Source of the DNA: Acidocella sp.
GTDB lineage: Bacteria; Pseudomonadota; Alphaproteobacteria; Acetobacterales; Acetobacteraceae
Assembly: GCA_027308685.1 (NCBI GenBank)
Contig: DAIDEE010000061.1
Coordinates: forward strand, 1 to 64,000
DNA length: 64,000 bases
Direction of reading: 5' to 3'
Shown here: in pieces, positions 45,029 through 56,770 of the stretch
Layout: each line of letters starts with the position of its first letter
How positions within the stretch are numbered: the stretch's first letter is position 1
The notes under the pieces: model-generated
The model's input: only the letters and a program-made list of their open reading frames with translations
Databases searched by the model: none
Told to the model about the DNA's origin: nothing
Translations under genes and position numbers: made by a program

Positions 45029-46211
45029 AGCTATCCTCACGCTCAACGCCGGCTCCTCCAGCATCAAATTCGCTCTCTTCACATTCAACCACGCCCTCAG
45101 CAACATTGCCCGCGGCGAAATTGAGGGCATCGGCGAGACCCCGCATTTCGCCATTCACGGTCCACACTCCGAGCTGCTCCTGGAAAAAACCTGGCCGCAT
45201 GGTGAAACTCTCAGTCATGAGGATTTGCTCAGCCCGGTACTGGAATGGGTCGATCATCATCTGGGTGACATCAAATTGGCCGCCTGTGGGCACCGCATCG
45301 TCCATGGCGGCGATATTTTCACCGCTCCCACCCTGCTTGATGACGACGCTCTGGCCCGGCTTTCCACACTCGACCCGTTGGCCCCGCTGCATGAGCCGCA
45401 TAATCTCGCTGCCGTCAAAGCCGCCATGGTGCTGCGCCCCGGCCTGGCGCAAATTGGCTGTTTTGATACCAGCTTTCACAAATCCATGCCCGCTGTTGCC
45501 ACGCGCTTCGCCCTGCCGCGCAACCTGCGTGACCAGGGTGTACGCCGCTACGGCTTCCACGGCTTATCCTACGAATATATCGCCGCGCAATTGCGCCTCG
45601 CCGCACCCGATATCGCCTCCGGGCGCGTCATCGCCGCACATCTGGGTAATGGTGCCAGCGCCTGCGCCTTGCGGAACGGCCAGAGCATGGATTCCAGCAT
45701 GGGTTTCACCGCACTGGATGGCCTCATCATGGGCACGCGCACCGGCGCGCTCGATCCCGGCGTGCTGCTCTACCTCATGCAAGCGCACGGCATGAATGCT
45801 GATGAAATCACCAACATCGTCTATAAAAAATCCGGCCTCCTCGGTATCTCCGGCATCTCGCCCGACATGCGAGTGCTGCTGGCCTCGAACGCCCCTGAAG
45901 CCGCCGAGGCAGTGGAATCCTTCACCTATGCCGCCGCCCAGCACATCGCCGCCCTGGTGGTGCCTCTGGGTGGGCTGGATGGCCTGGTATTCACCGCCGG
46001 GATCGGCGAACATTCACCCGAAATCCGCGCCGCTATCTGTGCACGTCTGCAATGGCTCGGCATCGCCATCGACCCGCTGGCCAACGCCAAAAACGCGCTG
46101 GTCATTTCCAAAGCCACCTCCGCCGTCGAAATCATGGTCATCCCCACCAATGAGGAAGCGATGATCGCACGCCACTGTGTGACGCTGCTGGCGCAACACG
46201 CAATTGACTAG
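45021..46211 (+). CDS. ackA: Acetate (acyl) kinase
   Basis: A 396-residue acetokinase that makes ATP from acyl phosphate. LTLNAGSSSIKFALF is the phosphate-1 motif, GHRIVHGG, the catalytic RRYGFHGLSYEYIA region, HLGNGASACALRNGQSMDSSMGFTALDG and FTAGIGEHSPEIRAAIC are typical. Whether it prefers acetate, propionate or butyrate cannot be decided here. The start overlaps the Pta fusion, so acyl phosphate is probably made and used by a co-translated pair. The operon likely ends here; a 7-bp inverted repeat (GACTAGG/CCTAGTC) spans the stop region. Confidence 0.95.
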   Translation: MPEAILTLNAGSSSIKFALFTFNHALSNIARGEIEGIGETPHFAIHGPHSELLLEKTWPHGETLSHEDLLSPVLEWVDHHLGDIKLAACGHRIVHGGDIFTAPTLLDDDALARLSTLDPLAPLHEPHNLAAVKAAMVLRPGLAQIGCFDTSFHKSMPAVATRFALPRNLRDQGVRRYGFHGLSYEYIAAQLRLAAPDIASGRVIAAHLGNGASACALRNGQSMDSSMGFTALDGLIMGTRTGALDPGVLLYLMQAHGMNADEITNIVYKKSGLLGISGISPDMRVLLASNAPEAAEAVESFTYAAAQHIAALVVPLGGLDGLVFTAGIGEHSPEIRAAICARLQWLGIAIDPLANAKNALVISKATSAVEIMVIPTNEEAMIARHCVTLLAQHAID

Positions 46212-46246
46212 GCCACACCCGACGTCCTAGCCTTCGGCACCTAGTC
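46206..46246. other. Inverted repeat after ackA
   Basis: GACTAGG at 46206-46212 and CCTAGTC at 46240-46246 form a 7-bp pair around a 27-nt loop that includes another CCTAG. No T run follows, so terminator function is uncertain. Confidence 0.3.
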
Positions 46247-46269
46247 CCTCTCAGCCAGCGCGGTGTTTT

Positions 46270-47010
46270 ATGATCAATGCTCTCACCGTGCGCGGCCTGT
46301 GCAAATCTTTTGCCAAGCCGATCATCAATCAGCTCGATCTCACCATCGCACCCGGCGAAATTTACGCCCTGCTGGGCCCGAATGGTGCCGGCAAAACCAC
46401 CACCCTGCGAATGATCGCCGGGCTGCTGAAACCCGATGCAGGCAGCATCGAGGTGTTCGGAACCGATGTCCTCACCGCGCCGCTCACAGCCAAAGCCATG
46501 ATGGCCTGGTTGCCAGACGAGCCGCTGCTATACGACAAACTCTCCGCCCTCGAATATCTCGAATTTGTTGCTGGTCTCTGGCAGGTTGAACCTGCCATTG
46601 CCGCCACCCGCGCTGAAACATTGCTCGAAACATTCGGCCTATGGCAGCACCGGCATCAACGCTGCGAGGGGTTCTCGCGTGGCATGAAGCAAAAAACTGT
46701 GCTCGCAGGCGCTCTAATTCATACACCGAAATTATTTATCCTGGATGAACCCTTAACCGGCCTAGACGCTGCCGCCGCCAAACTGGTGAAATCAATCCTC
46801 ACCCAATGCGCTGCCGAGGGTGCGGCCATCATCATCACCACCCATATCCTCGAAGTCGCCGAACGTCTCGCCACCCGCATCGGGATTCTCTCGGGCGGTA
46901 ATCTGCTGGCGCAAGGTAGTTTTGCCGAATTGCAAACCGCCGCCGGACAACATGCCGACACCAGCCTGGAAGATGTGTTCCTGCACCTCACCACCCGCGC
47001 CGATGTTTAA
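46270..47010 (+). CDS. ABC transporter ATP-binding protein (ABC-2 type)
   Basis: A 246-residue ATPase. Walker A is GPNGAGKTT, the signature loop is the shortened FSRGMKQK typical of ABC-2/drug-type exporters, and Walker B is LFILDEPLTGLD. The C-terminus (TSLEDVFLHLTTR) is characteristic of exporters such as those for multidrug or Na+. It overlaps the permease gene start by 8 bp, so the pair makes one exporter. The substrate is unknown. It lies 58 bp after ackA, possibly outside that operon. Confidence 0.92.
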   Translation: MINALTVRGLCKSFAKPIINQLDLTIAPGEIYALLGPNGAGKTTTLRMIAGLLKPDAGSIEVFGTDVLTAPLTAKAMMAWLPDEPLLYDKLSALEYLEFVAGLWQVEPAIAATRAETLLETFGLWQHRHQRCEGFSRGMKQKTVLAGALIHTPKLFILDEPLTGLDAAAAKLVKSILTQCAAEGAAIIITTHILEVAERLATRIGILSGGNLLAQGSFAELQTAAGQHADTSLEDVFLHLTTRADV

Positions 47011-48421
47011 ACCCGCCAGCTTCGCCTGGCTGCTGGCGCATGAAATCAACCTGCTCTGGCGAGGTTCAATTTTATTGCGAACCAGCAAATATGTGCTGGT
47101 ACCGGTGATCGCCGTCAGCGTCATCTTCCAGGTTGTCGCCCTCCTCATCGTCAAATATCTGCAATCCCCAACATTATCGCAAGCGATCCTGATCCTAATA
47201 GCCAATATCAATTTAATTTTCCTCAGCGGCCTGATGCTCTCGCGCGCCATGACCTCCACCATCGATGTGCTCTACTCACGCGGTGATGCTGATGTCCTGC
47301 TCGCCTCGCCGATTAAACCCATCAGCATCCTGGCGGTCCGTATGATCGGCGTCGCCGCCAGCGTGGCAGCGCCCTGGTTGTTGCTGGCGGCAGCATTGGC
47401 CAACGCCCTGGCAATTTTCGGAAATCCGCAGGCGCTAGCAACCTATATCATTATTCCCATGCTCGCCGCCCTGGTTACGGCAATCGCGTTTTTGTCGGTG
47501 GTGTCACTTGTGGCGCGCTCTGGTCCAGCGAAGGCCCGCCTGTTCTCACACAGCATCGCATTGTTCATCGGCGTGTTCATCTTCGCGCTCGGCCAGGCAC
47601 CACGTTATATTGCCCCCGCCAGTTTACGCACCCTCTGGCAGGCCTTCATGCCAACAGCTACCAATATCAACGCCGCCATCTGGCTCCCGGCCCGCGCCTT
47701 TCTCGGCGAGTTCATACCCGCGGCATTATTTTGCGCAGTCAGCATCTTGATCTTCTGGTTGGTGCTCATCACCCGCGCCCGGCAATTTGCCGACGGCACC
47801 ATCAGCGCCGCCGCTTATGGCAGCGGTCCGGCGGGGCGGCGGGGCAGCGGCGCCTTCAGGCAACACCCCTTTGCCACCACAATATTAAAAAATCTTCGGC
47901 TGTTACTGCGTTTTCCCGGACTCGTTACGCAAACAACGTATCGCTCGCTCACCCTGGTTCCGGTCACCATGATCCTCACCGGCCACTTTACCATCGGCAC
48001 CGGGCCGAGCGTCGTCATCCCATTGCTGGTGTTTCTCGCCGGTCAGTTAGCGCTGTTTTTTATCTCCATCATCGTGGGCAGTGACCAATCTCCCGACCTC
48101 CTCGCCTCGGCCCCGGTCGCACCGCAAACCGGCCACCGCGCCGCCTACGCCGCCGCCAGCTATGCCAGCCTCGTCGTCATGGCGCTGCCGGTGCTCGGCG
48201 TGTTGTTCCGCGCGGGCCAAATGTTGCCGGCGCTACTTGCCGCCATGGCAGGTTCAATTCTCAGCAACCTGCTGCTTGGCCGACGCTTCCCAATTCCTCT
48301 GCTCCGCCCAGCGTTCGGTAAAACCCAAACCGGCACGGTATTCGGCCTCATCCTCGGAGTCTCTGCGAGCAGCTTTTGGGCGTTCATCGCGTGGCTGGCA
48401 GTCACGCCAACGCCATTTTAA
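47003..48421 (+). CDS. ABC-2 type exporter permease
   Basis: A 472-residue integral membrane protein with about ten or more predicted helices, beginning MFKPASFAWLLAHEINLLWRG. SRAMTSTIDVLYSRGDADVLLASP is a cytoplasmic loop pattern seen in large ABC-2 permeases. The start at ATG 47003 overlaps the ATPase stop; the track's start at 46820 runs antiparallel through the ATPase reading frame and is not used. Substrate unknown. Its last bases overlap the convergent cydC stop by 4 bp. Confidence 0.85.
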   Translation: MFKPASFAWLLAHEINLLWRGSILLRTSKYVLVPVIAVSVIFQVVALLIVKYLQSPTLSQAILILIANINLIFLSGLMLSRAMTSTIDVLYSRGDADVLLASPIKPISILAVRMIGVAASVAAPWLLLAAALANALAIFGNPQALATYIIIPMLAALVTAIAFLSVVSLVARSGPAKARLFSHSIALFIGVFIFALGQAPRYIAPASLRTLWQAFMPTATNINAAIWLPARAFLGEFIPAALFCAVSILIFWLVLITRARQFADGTISAAAYGSGPAGRRGSGAFRQHPFATTILKNLRLLLRFPGLVTQTTYRSLTLVPVTMILTGHFTIGTGPSVVIPLLVFLAGQLALFFISIIVGSDQSPDLLASAPVAPQTGHRAAYAAASYASLVVMALPVLGVLFRAGQMLPALLAAMAGSILSNLLLGRRFPIPLLRPAFGKTQTGTVFGLILGVSASSFWAFIAWLAVTPTPF

Positions 48422-50046
48422 TTCGCCGCGGGTACCAGCGAACCACCGGCTAACCGCCAGATCCGGTCGAGTTTCTCAACGCCGGTCAGGCGATGCGCGA
48501 TCAGCACTACAGTGCGGCCCTTCGCCGCTTGATTCAACGTCTCGAAAAACGCCATTTCAGTCGCGGCGTCCAGCCCGGCGCAAGGTTCATCGAGCAACAA
48601 TATTGGCGCGGCGGAAAGCAACGTCCGCGCCAGCGCCAACCGCCGTCCCTGCCCGCCTGAGAGCGTGTTGCCACCCTCACCCAACCAGCTATCCAACCCC
48701 TCCGGCAATGCCTGCACAGTGTCAGCCAGTTGCGCGGCCTCCAGCGCGGCCCACAGTTGCCCCTCATCGGCCAGCGGGTCGCCCAACAGTAAATTGTTGC
48801 GGATGGAATCAGCAAATAAATGCGTGCTCTGCGACAAATACGCGATCTTGCTCCGCACCGCCTCAGCCGGCAACGCCGCAACATCCACCGCCCCCAGCTT
48901 GATCTTTCCGCTCTGTGGCGCCGCCAGTTTCAACAACAGCGCCGCAATGGTCGATTTCCCCGCGCCCGACGGCCCCAATATCGCAGTGCGTGACCCCGCC
49001 GGCAGTTGCAGCGACAAATTCTCGAAAACAAACGGTAATCCCTCCGCATATCGAAAACTAACATGCTCGAAGCTCACCGCATGGCTGGCAGGCATCGGCA
49101 AAGCCCGCGCCGGGTCCGCCACCGCTGGCCCTGCCTCCGCCGCTTCCACCACCCGCGCTGCCGCCGCCTGCGATTGCCCTAGCAACACCCCGGCCCGCGG
49201 CATCGCGCTCACCGCCTCAAACGCCGCCGTCAGCACAAACACTGCCACCACCGCCGCCAGCGGGCCGGATATGAAGCCAATCAGCAATGCCAATAAAATC
49301 CCTGTCTGTGCCAGCAAAAACCCAGTCACATTCAAGCGGCTGACACGTTGCGCCAGTTCGCGCTGCGCTCCCAGCACCGCTGATTCCCGTGCCTGCACCA
49401 TCGCCAGCATCCGGCCTTCGGCAGCAAATATTTTTACTTCCCGCAGGCCGCTCAGCGCGTCCAGCGCGGCATTACGAAGCCCCGCCATCGCCAATGATGC
49501 CCGCGTGGCATTATCACCCGCCAGCATCGCCGCACGCCACGGCAAAACCACCGCCACCCCCAAAAACAACGGCAACACCAGTAACGCCCAGGCACTCTCA
49601 TGGTATAGCATCACCAGCAAAATCGGCAGCAGCATCAGCACGCTCAACCCGGGAACGATGATCCGCAGGTACAAACCATCCAGCGCTTCAACATCATTGA
49701 CCAGACGCGCCAGCGCATCACCGGCGCGGCGCATCCCCAAACCCCCGGCCGCGCTATGCGCCAGACCCGTAAAAAACCATACCCGCACGCCGCCCAAGGC
49801 GCGAAACATCGCATCATGCGTGACCAGACGCTCCAAATAACGCAGTACCACCCGCGCCACACCGGCCATTTGCAACGCCAGCGGCACCAGCAGCACACCG
49901 CCCAGCACCGCCGTTGCGGTATAGCGCCCGGCATTTTGCATCAGCACGATGCCCGCCGCCAACGCCGCCAACGCCAGCAAGGCACCAAACGCCAGATACC
50001 AATAATGCGCCTGCCACAGCCGCAAAATCTTCTTCACCGGGCTCAT
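48418..50046 (-). CDS. cydC: Thiol reductant ABC exporter subunit CydC
   Basis: Half of the heterodimeric CydDC exporter, which moves cysteine/glutathione to the periplasm and is required for cytochrome bd and c assembly. The 542-residue protein has a six-helix membrane domain (to about 320) and an ATPase domain: Walker A LGPSGAGKST, signature LSGGQGRRLALARTLL, Walker B LLLDEPCAGLD. The extended GLYLRIIVPGL and RYLERLVTHDAMFR match CydC. It overlaps cydD by 4 bp; no cydAB is in the window. The adjacent ccmAB further suggest a cytochrome-maturation neighbourhood. Confidence 0.92.
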   Translation of the reverse strand: MSPVKKILRLWQAHYWYLAFGALLALAALAAGIVLMQNAGRYTATAVLGGVLLVPLALQMAGVARVVLRYLERLVTHDAMFRALGGVRVWFFTGLAHSAAGGLGMRRAGDALARLVNDVEALDGLYLRIIVPGLSVLMLLPILLVMLYHESAWALLVLPLFLGVAVVLPWRAAMLAGDNATRASLAMAGLRNAALDALSGLREVKIFAAEGRMLAMVQARESAVLGAQRELAQRVSRLNVTGFLLAQTGILLALLIGFISGPLAAVVAVFVLTAAFEAVSAMPRAGVLLGQSQAAAARVVEAAEAGPAVADPARALPMPASHAVSFEHVSFRYAEGLPFVFENLSLQLPAGSRTAILGPSGAGKSTIAALLLKLAAPQSGKIKLGAVDVAALPAEAVRSKIAYLSQSTHLFADSIRNNLLLGDPLADEGQLWAALEAAQLADTVQALPEGLDSWLGEGGNTLSGGQGRRLALARTLLSAAPILLLDEPCAGLDAATEMAFFETLNQAAKGRTVVLIAHRLTGVEKLDRIWRLAGGSLVPAAN

Positions 50047-51722
50047 GCCACACCCCGCAGCTTGGCGTGCCGTATCGCATCCAAATCCAGCCGCCGCGCG
50101 CCAGTATCGCGGGCAAATTCCAAAGCCAGCACGGAATGGCTTGCCAGCACCACGGTACGACCCATTGCCAGACGCTTCAAACTCTCCAGCACATCGTGCT
50201 CCACCGCGGGGTCCAGATGCGCCGTCGGCTCATCCAGCAACAACAACGGCGCATCCTTTAAAAACGCCCGGGCAATCGCAATCCGCTGTGCCTGCCCACC
50301 GGAAAGCCCAAACCCAGCCTCGCCGATCGGTGTGTCCAGCCCCAGCGGCAATGCGGCGATCACCTCGCTCAACCGCGCCAACTTCACCGCCGTCGCCACT
50401 TCATCATCGCTCGCCTCCGGCCTGGCGAATCTAATATTCTCGCCGATGGTGCCGCCAAAAATCACCGGTTTCTGACCAATCCAGCCGATCATCCGCTCCC
50501 GCGCCGCCGGGATCACGGTCGCCAGCTCAATTCCATTAAACGTTACCTTACCTTCAGTCGGCTCGATGAACCCTAAAATCAAATCGATGATCGTCGATTT
50601 GCCAGCCCCCGAGGCACCAGTCAGCAGCAACGTTTCCCCGGCGGGAACCCGGAATGACAGATGTTCCAGCACCGCCCGCTCTTCCCAGCCAAAACTCACA
50701 TCCTCGAAGCTCAGCGTCACGCCATGCGCCGCCACGCTGCGAATTTCCACGGCCCCAATCAAGTCCGGCATCGGCGGCAAATTCACCAAATCCTCTGCCA
50801 CTGCTTCCGCCGCCATGCGGTCCTGATACACCGAAGCAAAACTCCGCAACGGCGCAAAAAACTCCGGCACCAGCAACAACAAAAACAACGCCACCGGCAC
50901 CAACCCCGGCGCCGCGCCCAAATGTCCGGCAAAGCGAATGACAATTAACACCAGCGATGCCGCCGCCGCTAAATCCAGCGCCGTCGAGGATAAAAACGCT
51001 ACCCGCAGCACCCGCATGGTGCGTACCCGCAACTCATCCGCCGCCTTGCCGAGTGCCGCCGCTTCATCGGCAGTGCGCCCGGCCAGCACCAATGTTGAAA
51101 TGCCCCGTATCCGGTCGAGAAACCGCACCTGCAACCGCGTCATCGCCACAAACTGCTGGCTTGCCGCCCGCCCCGCGCCGATGCCCGCCATCGCCATCGC
51201 CACCGGCACCAGCAGCCCTGCCACCAGCAATATCAGCCCCGAACGCCAATCGGTGAACAACGCCACCAGCCCGATTAGCGCAGGCCCCAGCACGGCTAAA
51301 TCGGTGGCCGGTATCCAGCGGGAATGAAACCCATCCATCGCCTCCACCCGGTCCACCGCCACGGAAGCCAATTCGGCGGAATGCCGCCCCCGCAATCCGT
51401 TCGGCCCCGCCGCCAGCAACTTCTGGAACATATCGCTGCGCAACCGTCGCCGCGCCGCCGCGCCCATCTCAAAGCCCATCACCTCAGCACGATGCAAACA
51501 CGCCGCCCGCAGCAACACGCAAACCACAAACCCCGCCACATCCAACGCCACGTGAGACACTGCGGTGCCCGGTAACAGCACCGCCGCCAGCAAATTCGCC
51601 GCAAAAAATACCTGACCCACGCCAGCCATTATCTGGCCCAGCCCAAAGGCCACAGGAACCAAAGCCGCCTTACGTCCAATTTTTTTCTCTGCCGCCACCC
51701 AGGCTTTGGTTTTTGCACTCAT
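50043..51722 (-). CDS. cydD: Thiol reductant ABC exporter subunit CydD
   Basis: The partner half of CydDC, 559 residues. The membrane domain includes GRHSAELASVAVDRVEAMDGFHSRWIPA, and the ATPase half shows Walker A LTGASGAGKST, signature LSGGQAQRIAIARAFL and Walker B LLLLDEPTAHLD. Starts at ATG 51722, 95 bp from divergent panC, where its promoter should lie; I see no FNR-like box there. The cydC start overlaps its stop (ATGA), so the two are made together. Confidence 0.92.
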   Translation of the reverse strand: MSAKTKAWVAAEKKIGRKAALVPVAFGLGQIMAGVGQVFFAANLLAAVLLPGTAVSHVALDVAGFVVCVLLRAACLHRAEVMGFEMGAAARRRLRSDMFQKLLAAGPNGLRGRHSAELASVAVDRVEAMDGFHSRWIPATDLAVLGPALIGLVALFTDWRSGLILLVAGLLVPVAMAMAGIGAGRAASQQFVAMTRLQVRFLDRIRGISTLVLAGRTADEAAALGKAADELRVRTMRVLRVAFLSSTALDLAAAASLVLIVIRFAGHLGAAPGLVPVALFLLLLVPEFFAPLRSFASVYQDRMAAEAVAEDLVNLPPMPDLIGAVEIRSVAAHGVTLSFEDVSFGWEERAVLEHLSFRVPAGETLLLTGASGAGKSTIIDLILGFIEPTEGKVTFNGIELATVIPAARERMIGWIGQKPVIFGGTIGENIRFARPEASDDEVATAVKLARLSEVIAALPLGLDTPIGEAGFGLSGGQAQRIAIARAFLKDAPLLLLDEPTAHLDPAVEHDVLESLKRLAMGRTVVLASHSVLALEFARDTGARRLDLDAIRHAKLRGVA

Positions 51723-51817
51723 GGCAGTGTAATTAGTCGGTTCAGCCCAAGCTGCACAGATACCGCAGCCTCACAATAGCTGGACGAGCCGTTAAAATTC
51801 GCGCAAAGCGCCGCCTC

Positions 51818-52645
51818 ATGCTGATCGCCAGAACAATAAACGACCTCAACAGCGCCCGCGCCACGCTCGGCTCCGCCATCGGTTTCGTGCCCACTATGGG
51901 CGCCTTACACCAGGGGCACCTCGCGCTCATTGAAGCCGCCAAAGCCAACGGCGCCAAAGTTGCCGCCAGTATTTTCGTGAATCCCACGCAATTTGGCCCG
52001 AGCGAGGACTTCACCCGCTACCCCCGCACCGAAGAAGCTGACCTCGAAAAGCTCGAAGCCGCTGGCTGCCATCTGGTCTGGCTGCCCGATGTCGCCACCA
52101 TGTACCCGCCCGAGGGTGCCACCGCCATCACGCTGTCTGGCCCGGCCACCCGTTGGGAGGGTGTCCTCCGCCCCGGACACTTCGCCGGAGTCGCCACCGT
52201 GGTCGCTAAACTTTTCGGCCAGGTCCGCCCTACCCACGCCTATTTCGGTGAAAAAGATTTCCAGCAGGTGCAGGTCATCACCCGCATGGTGGCGGACCTG
52301 TTGTTGCCGGTGGAAATCGTCGCCATTCCCACCATCCGCGAGACTGATGGCCTGGCACTCTCATCACGCAACCGCTTCCTCTCACCCGAAGACCGCGCCC
52401 GTGCGCCGATGCTGTACGCCACACTGCGCAGCGCCGCCGCCCACATCGCGGCTGGCGAAGATGTCACAAAAACTCTTGAAACAGCCTGCAACAATCTGTC
52501 TGCCGCCAACCTGACACCAGATTATTTTAACCTCGTCGACGCGCGTTCGCTTGAACCCATGACTATTTTCACAGCCCCCGCCCGTATCCTGGCCGCCGCC
52601 AAACTAGGTCCCATCCGGCTGCTGGACAATATCGCAGTCGGTTAA
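51818..52645 (+). CDS. panC: Pantothenate synthetase
   Basis: Condenses pantoate with beta-alanine using ATP. The 275-residue protein has FVPTMGALHQGHLALI (HIGH-like HQGH), FVNPTQFGPSEDFTRYPRT, LRPGHFAGVATVV, YFGEKDFQQ with its KFS-like loop, and the SSRNRFLSPEDR segment, all typical. ATG start. It is a single gene between cydD (divergent) and ccmB (convergent); panB is not in the window. Confidence 0.96.
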   Translation: MLIARTINDLNSARATLGSAIGFVPTMGALHQGHLALIEAAKANGAKVAASIFVNPTQFGPSEDFTRYPRTEEADLEKLEAAGCHLVWLPDVATMYPPEGATAITLSGPATRWEGVLRPGHFAGVATVVAKLFGQVRPTHAYFGEKDFQQVQVITRMVADLLLPVEIVAIPTIRETDGLALSSRNRFLSPEDRARAPMLYATLRSAAAHIAAGEDVTKTLETACNNLSAANLTPDYFNLVDARSLEPMTIFTAPARILAAAKLGPIRLLDNIAVG

Positions 52646-52710
52646 AACGCCACCGCCAGTTCCAGACTCGCCGCGGCCTGGCTGATTAAACATAAGCCCG
52701 TCAATGTAAT

Positions 52711-53355
52711 TCACTCCGCTGCCGCCCGCAGCGCCGCCCCACCCGCCAGCGGTGCCAGCGGCAACGCCAGCACCAGCATCGCCGCCAACATCAGCAACGG
52801 CGCTTGCGGATGCGTTGACGTCACCGCCGCGCAGCCAAATATCAGCACCGGAATCATCAAAGGCAGCGTAATCAGCGGCATCAGCACCGCCGAGCGCCGC
52901 GCTCCTAGCGTGATCGCCCCCGCCATGGTGCCCAGCAGCGAGAGCAGCATAGTTCCCGGTAGCAAAGTCAGCAGTAGCATCGGTACTGCCTCCGCCGGCA
53001 TCCGCAGCATCACCGCCAGCGGTGCGGCGATCAGCAGCAGCGGTAAGCCGGTGGTCAGCCAATGCGCCAGCGTTTTCATCGAAACCACGCCGCCCGCTGA
53101 CAACCCCGAGAGCAGCAATAAATCCAGCGTGCCATCCTCAAAATCCGCGCCAAACAGCCTGTCCAGCGGCAACAGCGCCGCCAGCAGCGCACATACCCAC
53201 ACAACGCCCGGCGCAATCGCGCTCAAGGTCCGCGCATCCGGCCCTAGCGCAAACGGAAACAACGTCGCCGCGATCACAAAAAACAACAAAGCCGCCGCGG
53301 TGTCAGACGCATGACGCCATGCCAGCCGCAATTCCCGCCCCAGTAGCCGCCTCAC
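52711..53355 (-). CDS. ccmB: Heme exporter protein CcmB
   Basis: A 214-residue membrane protein with six predicted helices, part of the CcmABCDE system that loads heme onto CcmE for cytochrome c maturation. RELRLAWRHASDTAAALLFFVIAATLFPFALGP and LFGADFEDGTLDLLLLSG are the family's opening and first cytoplasmic loop; ending LGARRSAVLMPLITLPLMIPVLIFG is typical. Its GTG start overlaps the ccmA stop (GTGA). No ccmC follows: the next gene is convergent panC, so the remaining ccm genes must be elsewhere. Confidence 0.93.
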   Translation of the reverse strand: MRRLLGRELRLAWRHASDTAAALLFFVIAATLFPFALGPDARTLSAIAPGVVWVCALLAALLPLDRLFGADFEDGTLDLLLLSGLSAGGVVSMKTLAHWLTTGLPLLLIAAPLAVMLRMPAEAVPMLLLTLLPGTMLLSLLGTMAGAITLGARRSAVLMPLITLPLMIPVLIFGCAAVTSTHPQAPLLMLAAMLVLALPLAPLAGGAALRAAAE

Positions 53356-53897
53356 AAGTTCAAAGTCCTGGCCTCGGGTAAATCCAGCGGCGTATGGGTG
53401 CTGGCGATAATCATACCGCCGGCCTGCAAATGCCCTGCGAACACCGCGCCCAGCATGGCAATCGAGCGCGTATCCAGCCCGTTGGTCGGCTCATCCAGCA
53501 GCCATAACGGCGCCTTTGAGGCGATCACCCGCGCCAGCGCCAGCCGCCGTTTCTGCCCGGCCGAAAGCAGCTTTGCCGGCAAATCTCGAAAGGATTCCAG
53601 CCCCATTGCCGCCAAAGCCGCCGCTTCGGCCACATGCTCACCCACACACAGCGCCAGTTTCACCGCGTCCAGGTGCCCCAGCCATGAGATTCGCTTGGCG
53701 TGCGTTGGCAAATCATCCAGCGCATCTTCGCCGTTCCACAGTAACCGCCCCGCCGCCAGCGGCGTCAGCCCTGCCACCGCCCGCAACAACGAGGATTTCC
53801 CAGCCCCGTTCGGCCCGCGCAACAGCAATGCCCCGCCCGCTGGCACAGCAAAGCCAACATCGCGAAAAACCAGCCGTTCCCCGCGAAACACCGCCAA
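53352..53897 (-). CDS. ccmA: Heme ABC exporter ATP-binding protein CcmA
   Basis: ATPase that powers release of holo-CcmE. The 181-residue call (TTG start, from the ORF track) has Walker A LLRGPNGAGKSS, signature LSAGQKRRLALARV and Walker B LWLLDEPTNGLD. CcmA usually begins about six residues earlier; an in-frame CTG at 53915 (giving LLLAESLAVFRG) has AAAGG about 10 nt upstream and may be the real start. No ATG or GTG is available in frame. Divergent from acnA. Confidence 0.9.
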   Translation of the reverse strand: MAVFRGERLVFRDVGFAVPAGGALLLRGPNGAGKSSLLRAVAGLTPLAAGRLLWNGEDALDDLPTHAKRISWLGHLDAVKLALCVGEHVAEAAALAAMGLESFRDLPAKLLSAGQKRRLALARVIASKAPLWLLDEPTNGLDTRSIAMLGAVFAGHLQAGGMIIASTHTPLDLPEARTLNL

Positions 53898-53950
53898 ACT
53901 CTCTGCTAATAACAGTGTAAGAAAACCTTTCGTATCAATAGACGGACCTA

Positions 53951-53972
53951 TCCGGCTATGGTTAAAGCCGGA
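53951..53972. promoter_or_regulatory. Palindrome between ccmA and acnA
   Basis: TCCGGCT-ATGGTTAA-AGCCGGA: 7-bp perfect arms with an 8-nt centre, 37 nt before the acnA start. It could be a regulator site for the divergent promoters or a hairpin in the acnA leader. Confidence 0.45.
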
Positions 53973-54009
53973 CGGTATTTACTGCTTTAATAGAAGGTAA
54001 CATCAATCC

Positions 54010-56697
<2,688 letters not shown>

Positions 56698-56715
56698 CAC
56701 CGCGCCTACAACAAT

Positions 56716-56745
56716 AAAAAAGGGGACCTCACGGTCCCCTTTTTT
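56716..56745 (+). terminator. Strong terminator behind acnA
   Basis: AAAAAAGGGGACC pairs with GGTCCCCTTTTTT around a TCAC loop, 18 nt after the stop. Because of the A and T flanks it could serve both strands, including the convergent que operon. Confidence 0.95.
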
Positions 56746-56770
56746 ACGCCTTCAGCCTTCCTAGCAACGT

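Noticed and set aside
48665-49840. 391-aa plus-strand ORF opposite cydC
   Set aside because: Low-complexity Ala/Ser/Thr-rich shadow of the ABC transporter gene with no motif.
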